In this document: in pieces, positions 8,625-23,231 of the stretch
Layout: the number at the start of each line of letters is the position of its first letter
Position numbering within the stretch: the stretch's first letter is position 1
Assembly (NCBI RefSeq): GCF_013343715.1
Contig: NZ_JABUNR010000015.1
Location: 1-64,000, forward strand
Reading direction: 5' to 3'
Length of the DNA stretch: 64,000 nt
Source of the DNA: Mesobacillus harenae
GTDB taxonomy: Bacteria > Bacillota > Bacilli > Bacillales > Cytobacillaceae
Notes under the pieces: generated by a model
Databases searched by the model: none
What the model was told of the DNA's origin: nothing
Seen by the model: only the letters and a program-made list of their open reading frames with translations
Translations under genes and position numbers: made by a program

Positions 8625-8906
8625 GTGAAAGAGGTGTCAGGTTTTGAATCAGCCGATAAAGGTAATGACTTATTGGAACGAGGTTCGGAAGGGATTAAGG
8701 CTGGCACGCTGAAGCTTGCAGGCATTGAAGAGCAGCCGATCTATGAGCTGGCAACCGAACTATTGACGGACCCTCAAGCTTATGAAAAAATGGCCGGAGC
8801 CGTCAATCCGTATGGAGACGGAAAGGTATCCCAGCGTATTGCTGAGGCAATCCGGTTTTATTTTAAACAAACAGATGAACGGCCCGAAGAATACAAACCA
8901 CTATAA
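8625..8906 (+). pseudogene. mnaA: Remnant of UDP-N-acetylglucosamine 2-epimerase (mnaA/wecB), C-terminal end only
   Basis: The 93-codon open frame ends in a clear epimerase C-terminus: EGIKAGTLKLAGIEEQPIY, ATELLTDPQAYEKMAGA, NPYGDGKVSQRIAEAI. Full enzymes are about 370-390 residues, so roughly the first 300 codons are missing. The first 20 codons do not match the family, and the usual RDTTERPEG is degraded to NDLLERGSEG with an extra codon. The intact enzyme supplies ManNAc for wall polymers from UDP-GlcNAc. Its position after upp matches the intact gene in other Bacillaceae, which supports loss in place rather than transfer. A terminator follows directly. Confidence 0.75.
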
Positions 8907-8914
8907 GTGTGAAG

Positions 8915-8946
8915 CCGCCCGGACAAATGCGTCCTGGCGGTTTTTT
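8915..8946 (+). terminator. Terminator after the mnaA remnant
   Basis: CCGCCCGGAC (8915-8924) pairs with GTCCTGGCGG (8931-8940) with one mismatch, followed by six T. It probably ends the upp transcript now that mnaA is broken. Confidence 0.8.
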
Positions 8947-9184
8947 AAAAGAAAATTTAAAATTCGGGTCTGCCATAGCGGGTTATGCTATGGAATTTTT
9001 CATATATGGAGACGAAGGGGAAAAAGAATTGTTGTTTTCAACTCCCTCCAAGTTCCTCCCTGTTATTCTGGTTCAGGATGATTAGAAACCCCAATCTTTA
9101 AGAAAAATCTCTTATTTTGATCTGCTAGACCGCATACTCTTTCACTCCCATTCAAACACTATGGGAAAAGAGAGGGGGATGTCG

Positions 9185-11581
9185 GTGCTAAACGTAAACT
9201 TCACTCCAATTTTGTTAGCTCTAAGTATGTTAATAGCCGCAAGCCCGGCCAACCTGCATAAAGCTAAAGATCCACATATGCAAGATTCAGTTTCGATCAC
9301 ATCTGACGATAGCGGGGTCCACCAGCAGCCAAAACAGAGCTCCGCCTCGCAAAAATCATCAGAAAACGGCCCAAATTCTAAGCCAACTTCACCTAAACTT
9401 CAGATGCCGCCGTTACCGCAGGAATCTCCGCGGAAGGAAAAGGTCGCGATCATTTTACTGGAAAAACCGAGATCAGAACAAGAGATTAAAAAGCTGCTTA
9501 GCTCGTTTCAAGGTGTTGAGCTGCGCCATGTTTTTGAGCATGCAGTCACTGGTTTTTCAGTAAAAGGACCAGCAGATAAGCTTATAAAGCTTGGGGAAAA
9601 CAGGGATGTCATTCATGTTTCCGCTGTTAATACGTATCAGGTCACAGCGGATAAAAACTTTGAACTGATTGGCAGCGAGGCCGCTAGAGGGATCTATGAT
9701 GCCAAAGATCATCGGCTTACTGGCAAGGGTGTGACCATTGGGGTGATTGATACGGGTGTTGACTACAATCACCCTGACTTGCGGAGAACGTACGGTGGCG
9801 GCCGTGATCTCGTTGACAGTGACGATGATCCAATGGAAACGGTCTCGCTAGGCTCGCAAAACACCTTTCATGGTACACATGTCGCGGGCATCATTGCAGC
9901 CAATGGAAAGATGCAGGGGATGGCCCCAGAAGCAACCATCATTGCCTACCGGGCACTTGGACCAGGTGGTATGGGAACCACAGAACAGGTATTAGCTGCG
10001 ATAGATCAAGCGATTAAGGATAAGGTAGATATTTTAAATTTGTCGCTCGGCAACAGTGTGAATGGGCCGGACCTTCCAATCAGCCTTGCTCTAAATAAAG
10101 CAGTAGATTCAGGCATTACGGCGGTAACGTCATCGGGTAATTCAGGGCCGAATAAATGGACGGTTGGATCACCAGGAACAGCCTCGAAGGCGATATCGGT
10201 TGGTGCCTCAACTCCTCCTTTAAAAGTTCCCCACTTATCCTTGGCTGGCGGGCAGGAGCAAATCCGCCTCCAGCCGCTGCAAGGTTCACAAGAGTGGAAG
10301 CTTAAGAAAGGCGTTGAATTTGCCTATGGCGGCCTTGGGGAAAGGAAAGAGTTAAAAGGTGTAAAAGGTAAGATTGCCCTTATCAAGCGCGGAAAGCTTA
10401 CATTTACTGAAAAAGCAACAAACGCACTCAACGCAGGTGCAGTCGCAGTTGTAATTTTTAATAATACAAAAGGAAGCTTTGTTGGGAATCTCGAAGCTAA
10501 TCTGCCGATCCCTGTAGCAGCCATCTCTAAAGCCGAGGGTGAGGCAGTGAAAAAACAGCTTGAAAAAGGTGTTATTTTTACAAGGATGGTGTTAATAGAA
10601 GAAAAAGATACCCTGGCTGACTTTAGTTCACGTGGTCCTGTTACAGTAACATGGGAAATAAAACCTGATGTCGTGGCACCCGGAGTTGCCATTAACAGTA
10701 CAATTCCAGGAGGCTATCTGCCCTTGCAGGGAACAAGCATGGCGTCTCCTCATGTAGCGGGAGCGTGTGCCCTCATTAAGCAGGCGCATCCAGACTGGAC
10801 TCCGCAGCAAATCAAGGCTGCACTCATGAACACCGCTCTTCAAATAAAAGACAGCAAAGGTGTAATCTACAAAACGTATGAACAAGGCGCAGGGCGCATT
10901 CAAACTGAGCAGGCAATCAATGCTGAAACACTGGTAATGCCAGGAAGCATCCAGTTTGGAAAATTCCAGCTGAAGGAGGACCATCATCGCCATCTTGCTG
11001 TTGTATCGGTTCAAAATACAACGGAGCACAAGAAGAACTACTCAGTTTCCGTTCCTAAACAGGAAACCGGTATTGAATGGGATATTCCAATGTCATTTAC
11101 ACTTGGTCCTAAGGAAACTCGAAAGATCAACATTGCCATGCAGGTTGAACCTAGGAAACTAACAAAGAAGATTCATGAGGGAAGTCTGATTTTAAATGAT
11201 GGCTCGCAACAGATCAAAATTCCTTATATTTATGTGCTGGAGGAGCCGGACTATCCGCGCATAATGGGATTTGATTTCGGGCTCGGCGATAAGCCTGGAA
11301 CCTACCGCTATGAAGTCTACCTGCCAGGGGGGGCTGAAGAATTCGGAATTGCTTTGTTCGACCCGGATGATTACCGGTTTTTAGGCTATCTGGATTCTTC
11401 CAGAAAGGTAAACAGGGGGATGCTTGAGGTGGAGCTAAAAGAAGAGGAACTGCCAAAGCCGGGATTATACCTCGCAAAAGTTTTTGCACGAAAAGCAGGG
11501 AGGGAGGATATGATCGATGCACACCTTCAGATCATCGTACCCGAAGAGGAAGGGCTTTTTAAAAATAAACGCGGACAATAG
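9185..11581 (+). CDS. vpr: Vpr-like secreted subtilisin-type serine protease
   Basis: About 798-residue secreted protease of the S8 family, close in length and layout to B. subtilis Vpr. A signal peptide (residues 1-22) and a Ser/Gln/Pro-rich linker lead to an I9-type inhibitory propeptide (about 84-150). The catalytic domain holds Asp189 (GVIDTGVD), His229 (FHGTHVAG) and Ser518 (GTSMASPHVAG). A PA domain is inserted between His and Ser (about 375-460). The C-terminus (about 580-790) is beta-rich and Fn3-like. The GTG start at 9185 is chosen because GAGGGGG (9172-9178) precedes it; the ATG at 9161 has no ribosome binding site. It is inserted between upp and the atp operon. Confidence 0.9.
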   Translation: MLNVNFTPILLALSMLIAASPANLHKAKDPHMQDSVSITSDDSGVHQQPKQSSASQKSSENGPNSKPTSPKLQMPPLPQESPRKEKVAIILLEKPRSEQEIKKLLSSFQGVELRHVFEHAVTGFSVKGPADKLIKLGENRDVIHVSAVNTYQVTADKNFELIGSEAARGIYDAKDHRLTGKGVTIGVIDTGVDYNHPDLRRTYGGGRDLVDSDDDPMETVSLGSQNTFHGTHVAGIIAANGKMQGMAPEATIIAYRALGPGGMGTTEQVLAAIDQAIKDKVDILNLSLGNSVNGPDLPISLALNKAVDSGITAVTSSGNSGPNKWTVGSPGTASKAISVGASTPPLKVPHLSLAGGQEQIRLQPLQGSQEWKLKKGVEFAYGGLGERKELKGVKGKIALIKRGKLTFTEKATNALNAGAVAVVIFNNTKGSFVGNLEANLPIPVAAISKAEGEAVKKQLEKGVIFTRMVLIEEKDTLADFSSRGPVTVTWEIKPDVVAPGVAINSTIPGGYLPLQGTSMASPHVAGACALIKQAHPDWTPQQIKAALMNTALQIKDSKGVIYKTYEQGAGRIQTEQAINAETLVMPGSIQFGKFQLKEDHHRHLAVVSVQNTTEHKKNYSVSVPKQETGIEWDIPMSFTLGPKETRKINIAMQVEPRKLTKKIHEGSLILNDGSQQIKIPYIYVLEEPDYPRIMGFDFGLGDKPGTYRYEVYLPGGAEEFGIALFDPDDYRFLGYLDSSRKVNRGMLEVELKEEELPKPGLYLAKVFARKAGREDMIDAHLQIIVPEEEGLFKNKRGQ

Positions 11582-11616
11582 GATGATTTTAGAAATAAAA
11601 TTGTTCTGAATTTGCG

Positions 11617-11650
11617 AAAGGAATGGGTGAGAAAAATCATTCCTTTCCTA
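11617..11650 (+). terminator. Terminator after the protease gene
   Basis: AAAGGAATG (11617-11625) pairs with CATTCCTTT (11638-11646) around a 12-nt loop. The T-run is interrupted (CCTATTTAT), so strength is moderate. Confidence 0.6.
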
Positions 11651-11705
11651 TTTATAATATGGCAGAAAAACAAGGTGGAATGCCAGTATTTCTCAATGTT
11701 TATTA

Positions 11706-11721
11706 TGTGAACTTTTTCACT
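11706..11721 (+). promoter_or_regulatory. CRP/Fnr-type palindrome upstream of the atp promoter
   Basis: TGTGA (11706-11710), six bases, then TCACT (11717-11721) matches the TGTGA-N6-TCACA consensus of the Fnr/CRP family at nine of ten positions. It lies nine bases before the -35 box of the atp promoter. Whether any regulator binds it is unknown. Confidence 0.3.
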
Positions 11722-11729
11722 GCATTTCA

Positions 11730-11758
11730 TTGACAATGAATGTTGGCTATTGTATGCT
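11730..11758 (+). promoter_or_regulatory. Sigma-A promoter of the atp operon
   Basis: A perfect TTGACA (11730-11735), a 17-bp spacer and TATGCT (11753-11758) lie about 120 bp upstream of atpZ. It is the best promoter match in the intergenic region, and transcription would enter the atp operon. Confidence 0.65.
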
Positions 11759-11875
11759 TACAAAGGGCATAAATGATAAGGTTTTCAAGAGTAAATTGCA
11801 AGGGTTTTTATCTTGTAATGTTCTTTTTTTTTGTCCTCAGCCCGCTTCTATTCTCAAATGCGAGGGTGAGTTCAG

Positions 11876-12097
11876 ATGAGCTCTAATAACCGTCATCCAT
11901 TCCAAGCAATGGCCCTTATGTCTGCAATACTTTCTCAGTTAGTAGGTTCCGTTTTAATTGGTATTTTTTCAGGAAGATGGCTGGACCGGATAGCCGGAAC
12001 AGAGCCTCTTTTCTTAATTATCGGATTGCTAATAGGACTGGCAGCAGGTGTTTATGCTTTGCTTCGCCTCGTCCATCATTTCTTTTCGGGAGATTAA
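11876..12097 (+). CDS. atpZ: AtpZ, small membrane protein of the ATP synthase operon
   Basis: 73-residue protein with two membrane helices (about residues 12-34 and 42-65) joined by a short loop, the AtpZ/AtpI hairpin layout. AtpZ and AtpI are accessory membrane proteins linked to assembly of the Fo rotor ring and to Ca2+/Mg2+ handling in alkaliphilic Bacillus. Start ATG at 11876 follows GAGGGTGAG. First gene of the operon, 7 bp before atpI. Confidence 0.82.
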   Translation: MSSNNRHPFQAMALMSAILSQLVGSVLIGIFSGRWLDRIAGTEPLFLIIGLLIGLAAGVYALLRLVHHFFSGD

Positions 12098-12104
12098 ACT
12101 AAAA

Positions 12105-13210
<1,106 letters not shown>

Positions 13211-13252
13211 TATATACCCTGTTCATCTAATGAACAAAAGCAAATATAATAA

Positions 13253-13498
<246 letters not shown>

Positions 13499-13604
13499 TT
13501 TGCCGAAATTAACAGCAACAAGGCGAAGACCATTCCCAGCGAACCTTCGCCATTCTTTTATCCTTTAAAATAATCCAGCTTCATCATGAATGGAGCCTTT
13601 CTAA

Positions 13605-14689
<1,085 letters not shown>

Positions 14690-14698
14690 GTATCATAG

Positions 14699-16222
<1,524 letters not shown>

Positions 16223-16331
16223 GTCTGACAGTAATAAAAGCGGAAGCACAGTGATCAGCTTTTAACGTCATCCGTCCTTCCTGAGCAGGTGTAACAGTCT
16301 GTAACAGCAAAGCCGGATGCCGTAAATGAAG

Positions 16332-16348
16332 GGTGCCGTACGGGCACC
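16332..16348 (+). other. Stable hairpin between atpA and atpG
   Basis: GGTGCC (16332-16337) and GGCACC (16343-16348) flank a five-base loop in an unusually long (174 bp) spacer. No T-run follows, so it is not a terminator. It could be an RNA processing or stabilising element that adjusts subunit stoichiometry; that role is inference. Confidence 0.4.
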
Positions 16349-16390
16349 TTCTGAGCGCTGAGCTCGGCAATCTTTGAAAAAGGGTGGTGA

Positions 16391-17257
<867 letters not shown>

Positions 17258-17339
17258 AACATAAAATGAAACGGGCTTTAAAGTCCGTGCCATTTTTCAA
17301 TAAGACAGATCTTGAAAGAGTACGATAGGAGGGAAATAG

Positions 17340-18761
<1,422 letters not shown>

Positions 18762-18780
18762 TCACGGACCAGGAGGGTAA

Positions 18781-19194
<414 letters not shown>

Positions 19195-19204
19195 TAATAA
19201 AAAT

Positions 19205-19238
19205 ACACCCTCAGCCATGTGCTGGGGGTGTTTTTTTA
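19205..19238 (+). terminator. Terminator of the atp operon
   Basis: ACACCCTCAGC (19205-19215) pairs with GCTGGGGGTGT (19221-19231; one G-T pair) around CATGT, followed by seven T. Confidence 0.92.
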
Positions 19239-19449
19239 TTGTTTTAAGTTGAGAGGCGAGGATTATTGATAAGGTGTAAACCAGCGTATTTGTGCTTATT
19301 TAGAGTTTGTATTGAAGCATATCTTATGTCTATTTCTAGTTATTCTGGGTGGAATTGATGGTTCAGAAGCGAGCAGTTCTAATTGTTCACGTTCATTAAA
19401 CTGACTTTGGGTCATCTCTAGGAAATTATTATTGATTAAGTGTCATAAA

Positions 19450-19577
19450 GTGGATTGGAGCGGAGGGGGGCGACTCCTGCGGGAAAAGCGGGACAGTCGA
19501 GACCCTGGACTGAGCGTAGCGAGGGAAGCGGCTCGGCCCCGCCCGCGGAAAGCGTCCACCCGGAGTGAAAATCTATC
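19450..19577. repeat. GC-rich Bacillaceae-type intergenic repeat, copy 1
   Basis: A GC-rich block in AT-rich spacer DNA. Characteristic segments are GATTGGAGCGGAGG, GCGACTCCTGCGGGAAAAGC, CCGCCCGCGGAAAGCGTCC and GGAGTGAAAATC. The same ordered segments occur at 30751-30945, and part of them, inverted, near 55668-55700. Similar sequences are common in Bacillus intergenic regions; function is unknown. Confidence 0.65.
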
Positions 19578-19958
19578 AACACCGGTAATTATAACTTAAA
19601 TTACAATTCTTAGAGTTTGTCTAGTATGGGAGGATAGCTCAATGCGGTCCTTTTTGACTATTTAAAAGACAAGCTACGTAGAATTTCTATCAAAGCTTCT
19701 ATGCTGATATCCTGCTGTGAAAATAAATATCCTGTGACTTTTTGACAATTTGTTAACAATTGTCACTGACAAAAACAAGCTTTTCCTTTTAAGTGGGAAG
19801 TGTAGACCTTCAAAATTAAAGAATTAAGAATAAATAAGCTGTACAAAGATTAGATATGTAATAGCAGGGGACTAGTGTAATCAAAATTTTTTCATATCAA
19901 GGCATAAAAAGCCTGAAGAAATCCTATGTAAATTAATTAAGAGAGTTTTGAGGGTTTA
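19578..19958. other. Intergenic region upstream of nuo
   Basis: I see no gene here. The notable feature is a near-palindrome at 19744-19764: GACAATT and AATTGTC flank a GTTAAC core, with TTGTTAACAA inside it perfectly symmetric. It lies about 200 bp before the nuo promoter. It does not match the spaced Rex consensus. The rest is AT-rich and featureless. Confidence 0.4.
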
Positions 19959-19987
19959 TCGACACGTATTTGCAACAATGATATAAT
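19959..19987 (+). promoter_or_regulatory. Sigma-A promoter of the nuo operon
   Basis: TCGACA (19959-19964, five of six), a 17-bp spacer and a perfect TATAAT (19982-19987), with an extended -10 TG at 19979-19980. It lies 57 bp upstream of the nuoA start. Confidence 0.75.
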
Positions 19988-20043
19988 GTTATCGGTTACA
20001 AAATTTAAAAAATAGAAATTTTACAACATTGGAGGGGATGGGC

Positions 20044-20418
20044 ATGGAACTGCTGAATTTATATCAAAATAACTATTTGATAGTGTTTGTGTTCCTATGT
20101 CTAGGGGTCATATTGCCATTGGTGGCGCTGTATCTCGGGAAACTGCTTCGGCCGTACAAACCCTATGATGCAAAGTACACCACCTATGAAAGCGGAATTG
20201 AACCATTCCATGATTCTCGGGTACAGTTCAATGTCCGCTATTATATTTTTGCCCTTATGTTTGTTATTTTTGACGTTGAAACCGTGTTTCTGTATCCCTG
20301 GGCGGTAGCCTATGAAAAGCTCGGAATCTTTGCATTAATCGAGATGCTGATCTTTGTGTTAATGCTTGTGATCGGGCTTGTTTATGCATGGAAAAAGAAG
20401 GTGCTAAAATGGACTTAA
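20044..20418 (+). CDS. nuoA: NADH-quinone oxidoreductase subunit A
   Basis: 124-residue membrane subunit with three helices. The conserved loop YESGIEP (about 47-53) and the [12 protein letters not shown] segment are the family signature near the quinone site. The ATG at 20044 is chosen by the GGAGG at 20031-20035; the TTG at 20029 overlaps that site. First gene of an 11-gene operon; its end overlaps nuoB. Confidence 0.93.
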   Translation: MELLNLYQNNYLIVFVFLCLGVILPLVALYLGKLLRPYKPYDAKYTTYESGIEPFHDSRVQFNVRYYIFALMFVIFDVETVFLYPWAVAYEKLGIFALIEMLIFVLMLVIGLVYAWKKKVLKWT

Positions 20419-20921
20419 AAATGGATAACATCTCACCTCAAGAAATGGAAGAATTGCAGAGAAATGTTTTTGTCACAACGCTTGAACAGGTAAAAGCCTG
20501 GGCACGCAGCAACTCGCTCTGGCCGATGACGTTCGGGCTTGCTTGCTGTGCAATCGAAATGATGGGAGTAGGTTCGTCTCACTACGATTTGGACCGGTTT
20601 GGATCGTTCTTCCGTACTTCTCCGCGACAATCAGATGTCATGATCGTATCTGGTACAGTTACAAAGAAAATGGCACCAATTGTAAAGCGCCTGTACGACC
20701 AAATGCCAGAACCAAAATGGGTGATTGCAATGGGATCCTGCGCGACTGCAGGCGGTCCATATGTAAAATCCTATTCAGTTGTAAAAGGGGTCGACCAGAT
20801 CGTCCCAGTTGATGTATACATACCGGGCTGTCCACCAAACCCGGCAGCGTTAATTTACGGAATTAATAAATTAAAAGAGAAAATCCGTTACGAGGCGAAG
20901 ACCGGGAAGAGGGTGATCTAA
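20409..20921 (+). CDS. nuoB: NADH-quinone oxidoreductase subunit B
   Basis: 170-residue peripheral subunit holding iron-sulfur cluster N2, the last carrier before quinone. Ligand cysteines are visible in [17 protein letters not shown] and [10 protein letters not shown]. The ATG at 20409 overlaps the end of nuoA by ten bases and gives [11 protein letters not shown]; an ATG at 20388 lies further inside nuoA and is less likely. Confidence 0.93.
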   Translation: MDLKMDNISPQEMEELQRNVFVTTLEQVKAWARSNSLWPMTFGLACCAIEMMGVGSSHYDLDRFGSFFRTSPRQSDVMIVSGTVTKKMAPIVKRLYDQMPEPKWVIAMGSCATAGGPYVKSYSVVKGVDQIVPVDVYIPGCPPNPAALIYGINKLKEKIRYEAKTGKRVI

Positions 20922-20924
20922 TCC

Positions 20925-22127
20925 ATGGGCGGGGAAAAGGATCTGGAACAATTAAAAAGAGAAGCCGCTGCCAAGGCAAAGGAAGCTGCCAAGAAACGGC
21001 AGGCTGAAAAAGCAGCAGCCGAAGCAGGCGGCACGAGAGAACCGGTTAAAGAAGAATCAGAGAAAGCAACCCCAGCAAATGAAGAAGATGACTTGGCGAA
21101 AAAGAAAGCCGCCGCAGTAGCAAAAGCAAAGGCCGCTGCCGCCGCAAAGAAAGCTGCGATGCAGCAAGGCGCAGAAGGCGAAGCTCCAGGAAATGAAGAG
21201 GATGACCTGGCGAAAAAGAAAGCCGCTGCAGTAGCAAAAGCAAAGGCTGCCGCCGCCGCAAAGAAAGCTGCGATGCAGCAAGACACAGCAGGCGAAGCCC
21301 CAGGAAATGAAGAAGATGACCTGGCGAAAAAGAAAGCCGCCGCAGTAGCAAAAGCGAAGGCTGCCGCCGCCGCGAAAAAAGCTGCGATGCAGCAAGACGC
21401 AGAAGGGGAAGCCCCAGGAAATGAAGAAGATGACCTGGCGAAAAAGAAAGCCGCCGCAGTAGCGAAAGCAAAGGCTGCCGCTGCCGCGAAGGCAAAAGCT
21501 GCTGCAGGCGGAGCTGGAGCAGGGGATGATGAAAAGGCTAAGGCCATTGCTGCTGCAAAAGCAAAAGCTGCCGCTGCTGCAAAGGCAAAGGCAGCTGGGT
21601 CCGCGAAAACAGGCGGAGATGCTGAACCTGATGAAACAGCTAAACCGTCTATTAATCAGCCTTTTCTCGATAAATATACCAAAGTCATTGAGAAGCATCT
21701 TGGCGAAGGTGTCCTGGAAGAATCCTATATAAATAAACTTTCCAAAGATGTTCCAACACTGGTAGCAAAGCGAGATTCATATTTTAAGGTGGCAGAATTC
21801 TTAAAGTACAATGAGCAGCTTAGCTTTGATTACCTTTCAGAGATCCACGGAACAGACTTTGAAACACATATGGAAGTATATGTACACTTTTATTCTTATA
21901 AAAACAGCCAATCGGTCGCATTGAAGGTCAAAATTAACCGGGACCAGCCTGAGATTGAATCACTGCAGCCGCTCTGGGAAGGTGCAAACTGGCCAGAATG
22001 TGAAGCATACGATCTGCTTGGCATCAAGTTTACCGGCCACCCAAATCTGAACCGGATTATGCTTGGCGAAGACTGGGTTGGGCATCCAATGAGAAAAGAT
22101 TATGAACCGTACGATGTGGAGGTGTAA
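20925..22127 (+). CDS. nuoC: NADH-quinone oxidoreductase subunit C with tandem-repeat Lys/Ala-rich extension
   Basis: 400 residues, about twice the usual NuoC core. The conserved 30-kDa domain occupies about 245-400 and includes EIHGTDFETHMEVYVHF, PECEAYDLLGI and MRKDYEPYDVEV. Residues 1-240 are a highly charged Ala/Lys/Glu region with three complete 38-residue repeats and a partial fourth (from residue 52), each EEDDLAKKKAAAVAKAKAAA and so on. The region should be a long soluble helix and may contact partner proteins or lipid; its role is unknown. Lys/Ala-rich NuoC N-termini are known in other Bacillus. Start ATG at 20925, 3 bp after nuoB. Confidence 0.92.
   Translation: MGGEKDLEQLKREAAAKAKEAAKKRQAEKAAAEAGGTREPVKEESEKATPANEEDDLAKKKAAAVAKAKAAAAAKKAAMQQGAEGEAPGNEEDDLAKKKAAAVAKAKAAAAAKKAAMQQDTAGEAPGNEEDDLAKKKAAAVAKAKAAAAAKKAAMQQDAEGEAPGNEEDDLAKKKAAAVAKAKAAAAAKAKAAAGGAGAGDDEKAKAIAAAKAKAAAAAKAKAAGSAKTGGDAEPDETAKPSINQPFLDKYTKVIEKHLGEGVLEESYINKLSKDVPTLVAKRDSYFKVAEFLKYNEQLSFDYLSEIHGTDFETHMEVYVHFYSYKNSQSVALKVKINRDQPEIESLQPLWEGANWPECEAYDLLGIKFTGHPNLNRIMLGEDWVGHPMRKDYEPYDVEV
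21078..21491 (+). repeat. 114-bp in-frame tandem repeat inside nuoC
   Basis: Units begin at 21078, 21192, 21306 and 21420, exactly 114 bp apart; the fourth is cut short after about 72 bp. Copies are nearly identical at the DNA level, including at silent positions. That implies recent duplication or gene conversion and a region prone to length change. Confidence 0.92.
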
Positions 22128-22130
22128 CCG

Positions 22131-23231
22131 GTGATACGCACAGAAGAGATGCTTTTAAACGTGGGGCCCCAGCATCCAAGTACACACGGAGTTTTCCGGA
22201 TTGTCTTGAAAATTGATGGGGAGATCATTAAGGAAGCTACACCGGTAATCGGCTATTTACACCGCGGAACTGAAAAGATTGCTGAAGATCTTCAGTATAC
22301 GCAAATTATTCCTTATACCGACCGGATGGACTACATTTCAGCAATGACCAATAACTATGTGATCTGTCATGCGGTCGAAACAATGATGGGTCTCGAGGTT
22401 CCGGAGCGAGCCGAATACCTGCGGGTAATGGCGATGGAGCTTAATCGGGTCGCAAGCCATCTTGTCTGGTGGGGTACATATTTGCTGGATATCGGGGCGG
22501 TCAGCCCATTTTTATATGCGTTCCGCGAACGCGAAATGATCGTTAATATGCTGAATGAGCTGTCTGGAGCACGCCTGACGTTTAATTATATGCGTGTCGG
22601 CGGCGTTAAATGGGATGCGCCAGAAGGCTGGATTGAAAAAGTAGCCGAATTTATCCCTTATATGCGCGAGCAGCTAAAGGGCTATCATCAGCTTGTTACC
22701 GGGAATGAAATTTTTATGAACCGCGTGAAAGGCGTTGGCAGATACACGAAGGCCGAAGCTATAAATTATTCCCTGAGCGGTCCGAATCTCCGCTGTACAG
22801 GAGTCAAGTGGGATCTGCGCAAAAATGAACCATATTCGATCTATGACCGGTTTGATTTTGACGTTCCTGTCAGCGACGGTGGCGATGCATGGGCCCGCTA
22901 TCAGGTCCGCATGGCTGAGATCGAAGAATCATTAAAAATCCTTGAGCAAGCGGTTGAGCAGTTTCCGAAAGAAGGAGCAATCCTCGCCAAGGTTCCAAAA
23001 ATCATCAAAGCGCCAAAAGGGGAAGCATTTGTCCGAATCGAATCTCCGCGTGGAGAAATCGGCTGCTATATTGCCAGCGATGGAAAAAAAGAGCCATACA
23101 GGCTGAAATTCAGGAGGCCGAGCTTTTACAATCTGCAAATCCTCCCTAAGCTGCTAAAAGGCGAAAACATTGCCAACCTGATTGCGATATTAGGAGCGAT
23201 TGACATCGTTCTTGGGGAGGTCGATGGCTAA
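22131..23231 (+). CDS. nuoD: NADH-quinone oxidoreductase subunit D
   Basis: 366-residue 49-kDa-type subunit that, with B, forms the quinone-binding pocket. The N-terminal GPQHPSTHGVFR motif carries the conserved His near the quinone headgroup, and the C-terminal IAILGAIDIVLGEVDG is standard. It starts at GTG (22131), 3 bp after nuoC. Separate C and D genes are retained rather than a CD fusion. Confidence 0.95.
   Translation: MIRTEEMLLNVGPQHPSTHGVFRIVLKIDGEIIKEATPVIGYLHRGTEKIAEDLQYTQIIPYTDRMDYISAMTNNYVICHAVETMMGLEVPERAEYLRVMAMELNRVASHLVWWGTYLLDIGAVSPFLYAFREREMIVNMLNELSGARLTFNYMRVGGVKWDAPEGWIEKVAEFIPYMREQLKGYHQLVTGNEIFMNRVKGVGRYTKAEAINYSLSGPNLRCTGVKWDLRKNEPYSIYDRFDFDVPVSDGGDAWARYQVRMAEIEESLKILEQAVEQFPKEGAILAKVPKIIKAPKGEAFVRIESPRGEIGCYIASDGKKEPYRLKFRRPSFYNLQILPKLLKGENIANLIAILGAIDIVLGEVDG

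Noticed and set aside
16332..16348. Hairpin as another member of the GTGACAGGCACC family
   Set aside because: It shares only the GGTGCC/GGCACC core; the outer GTGACA arms are missing.
20925..21640. Minus-strand open frames of up to 213 codons opposite nuoC
   Set aside because: They are reading-frame shadows of the Ala/Lys-rich repeat and consist of Ala/Phe/Ser or Leu/Arg runs with no start signals.
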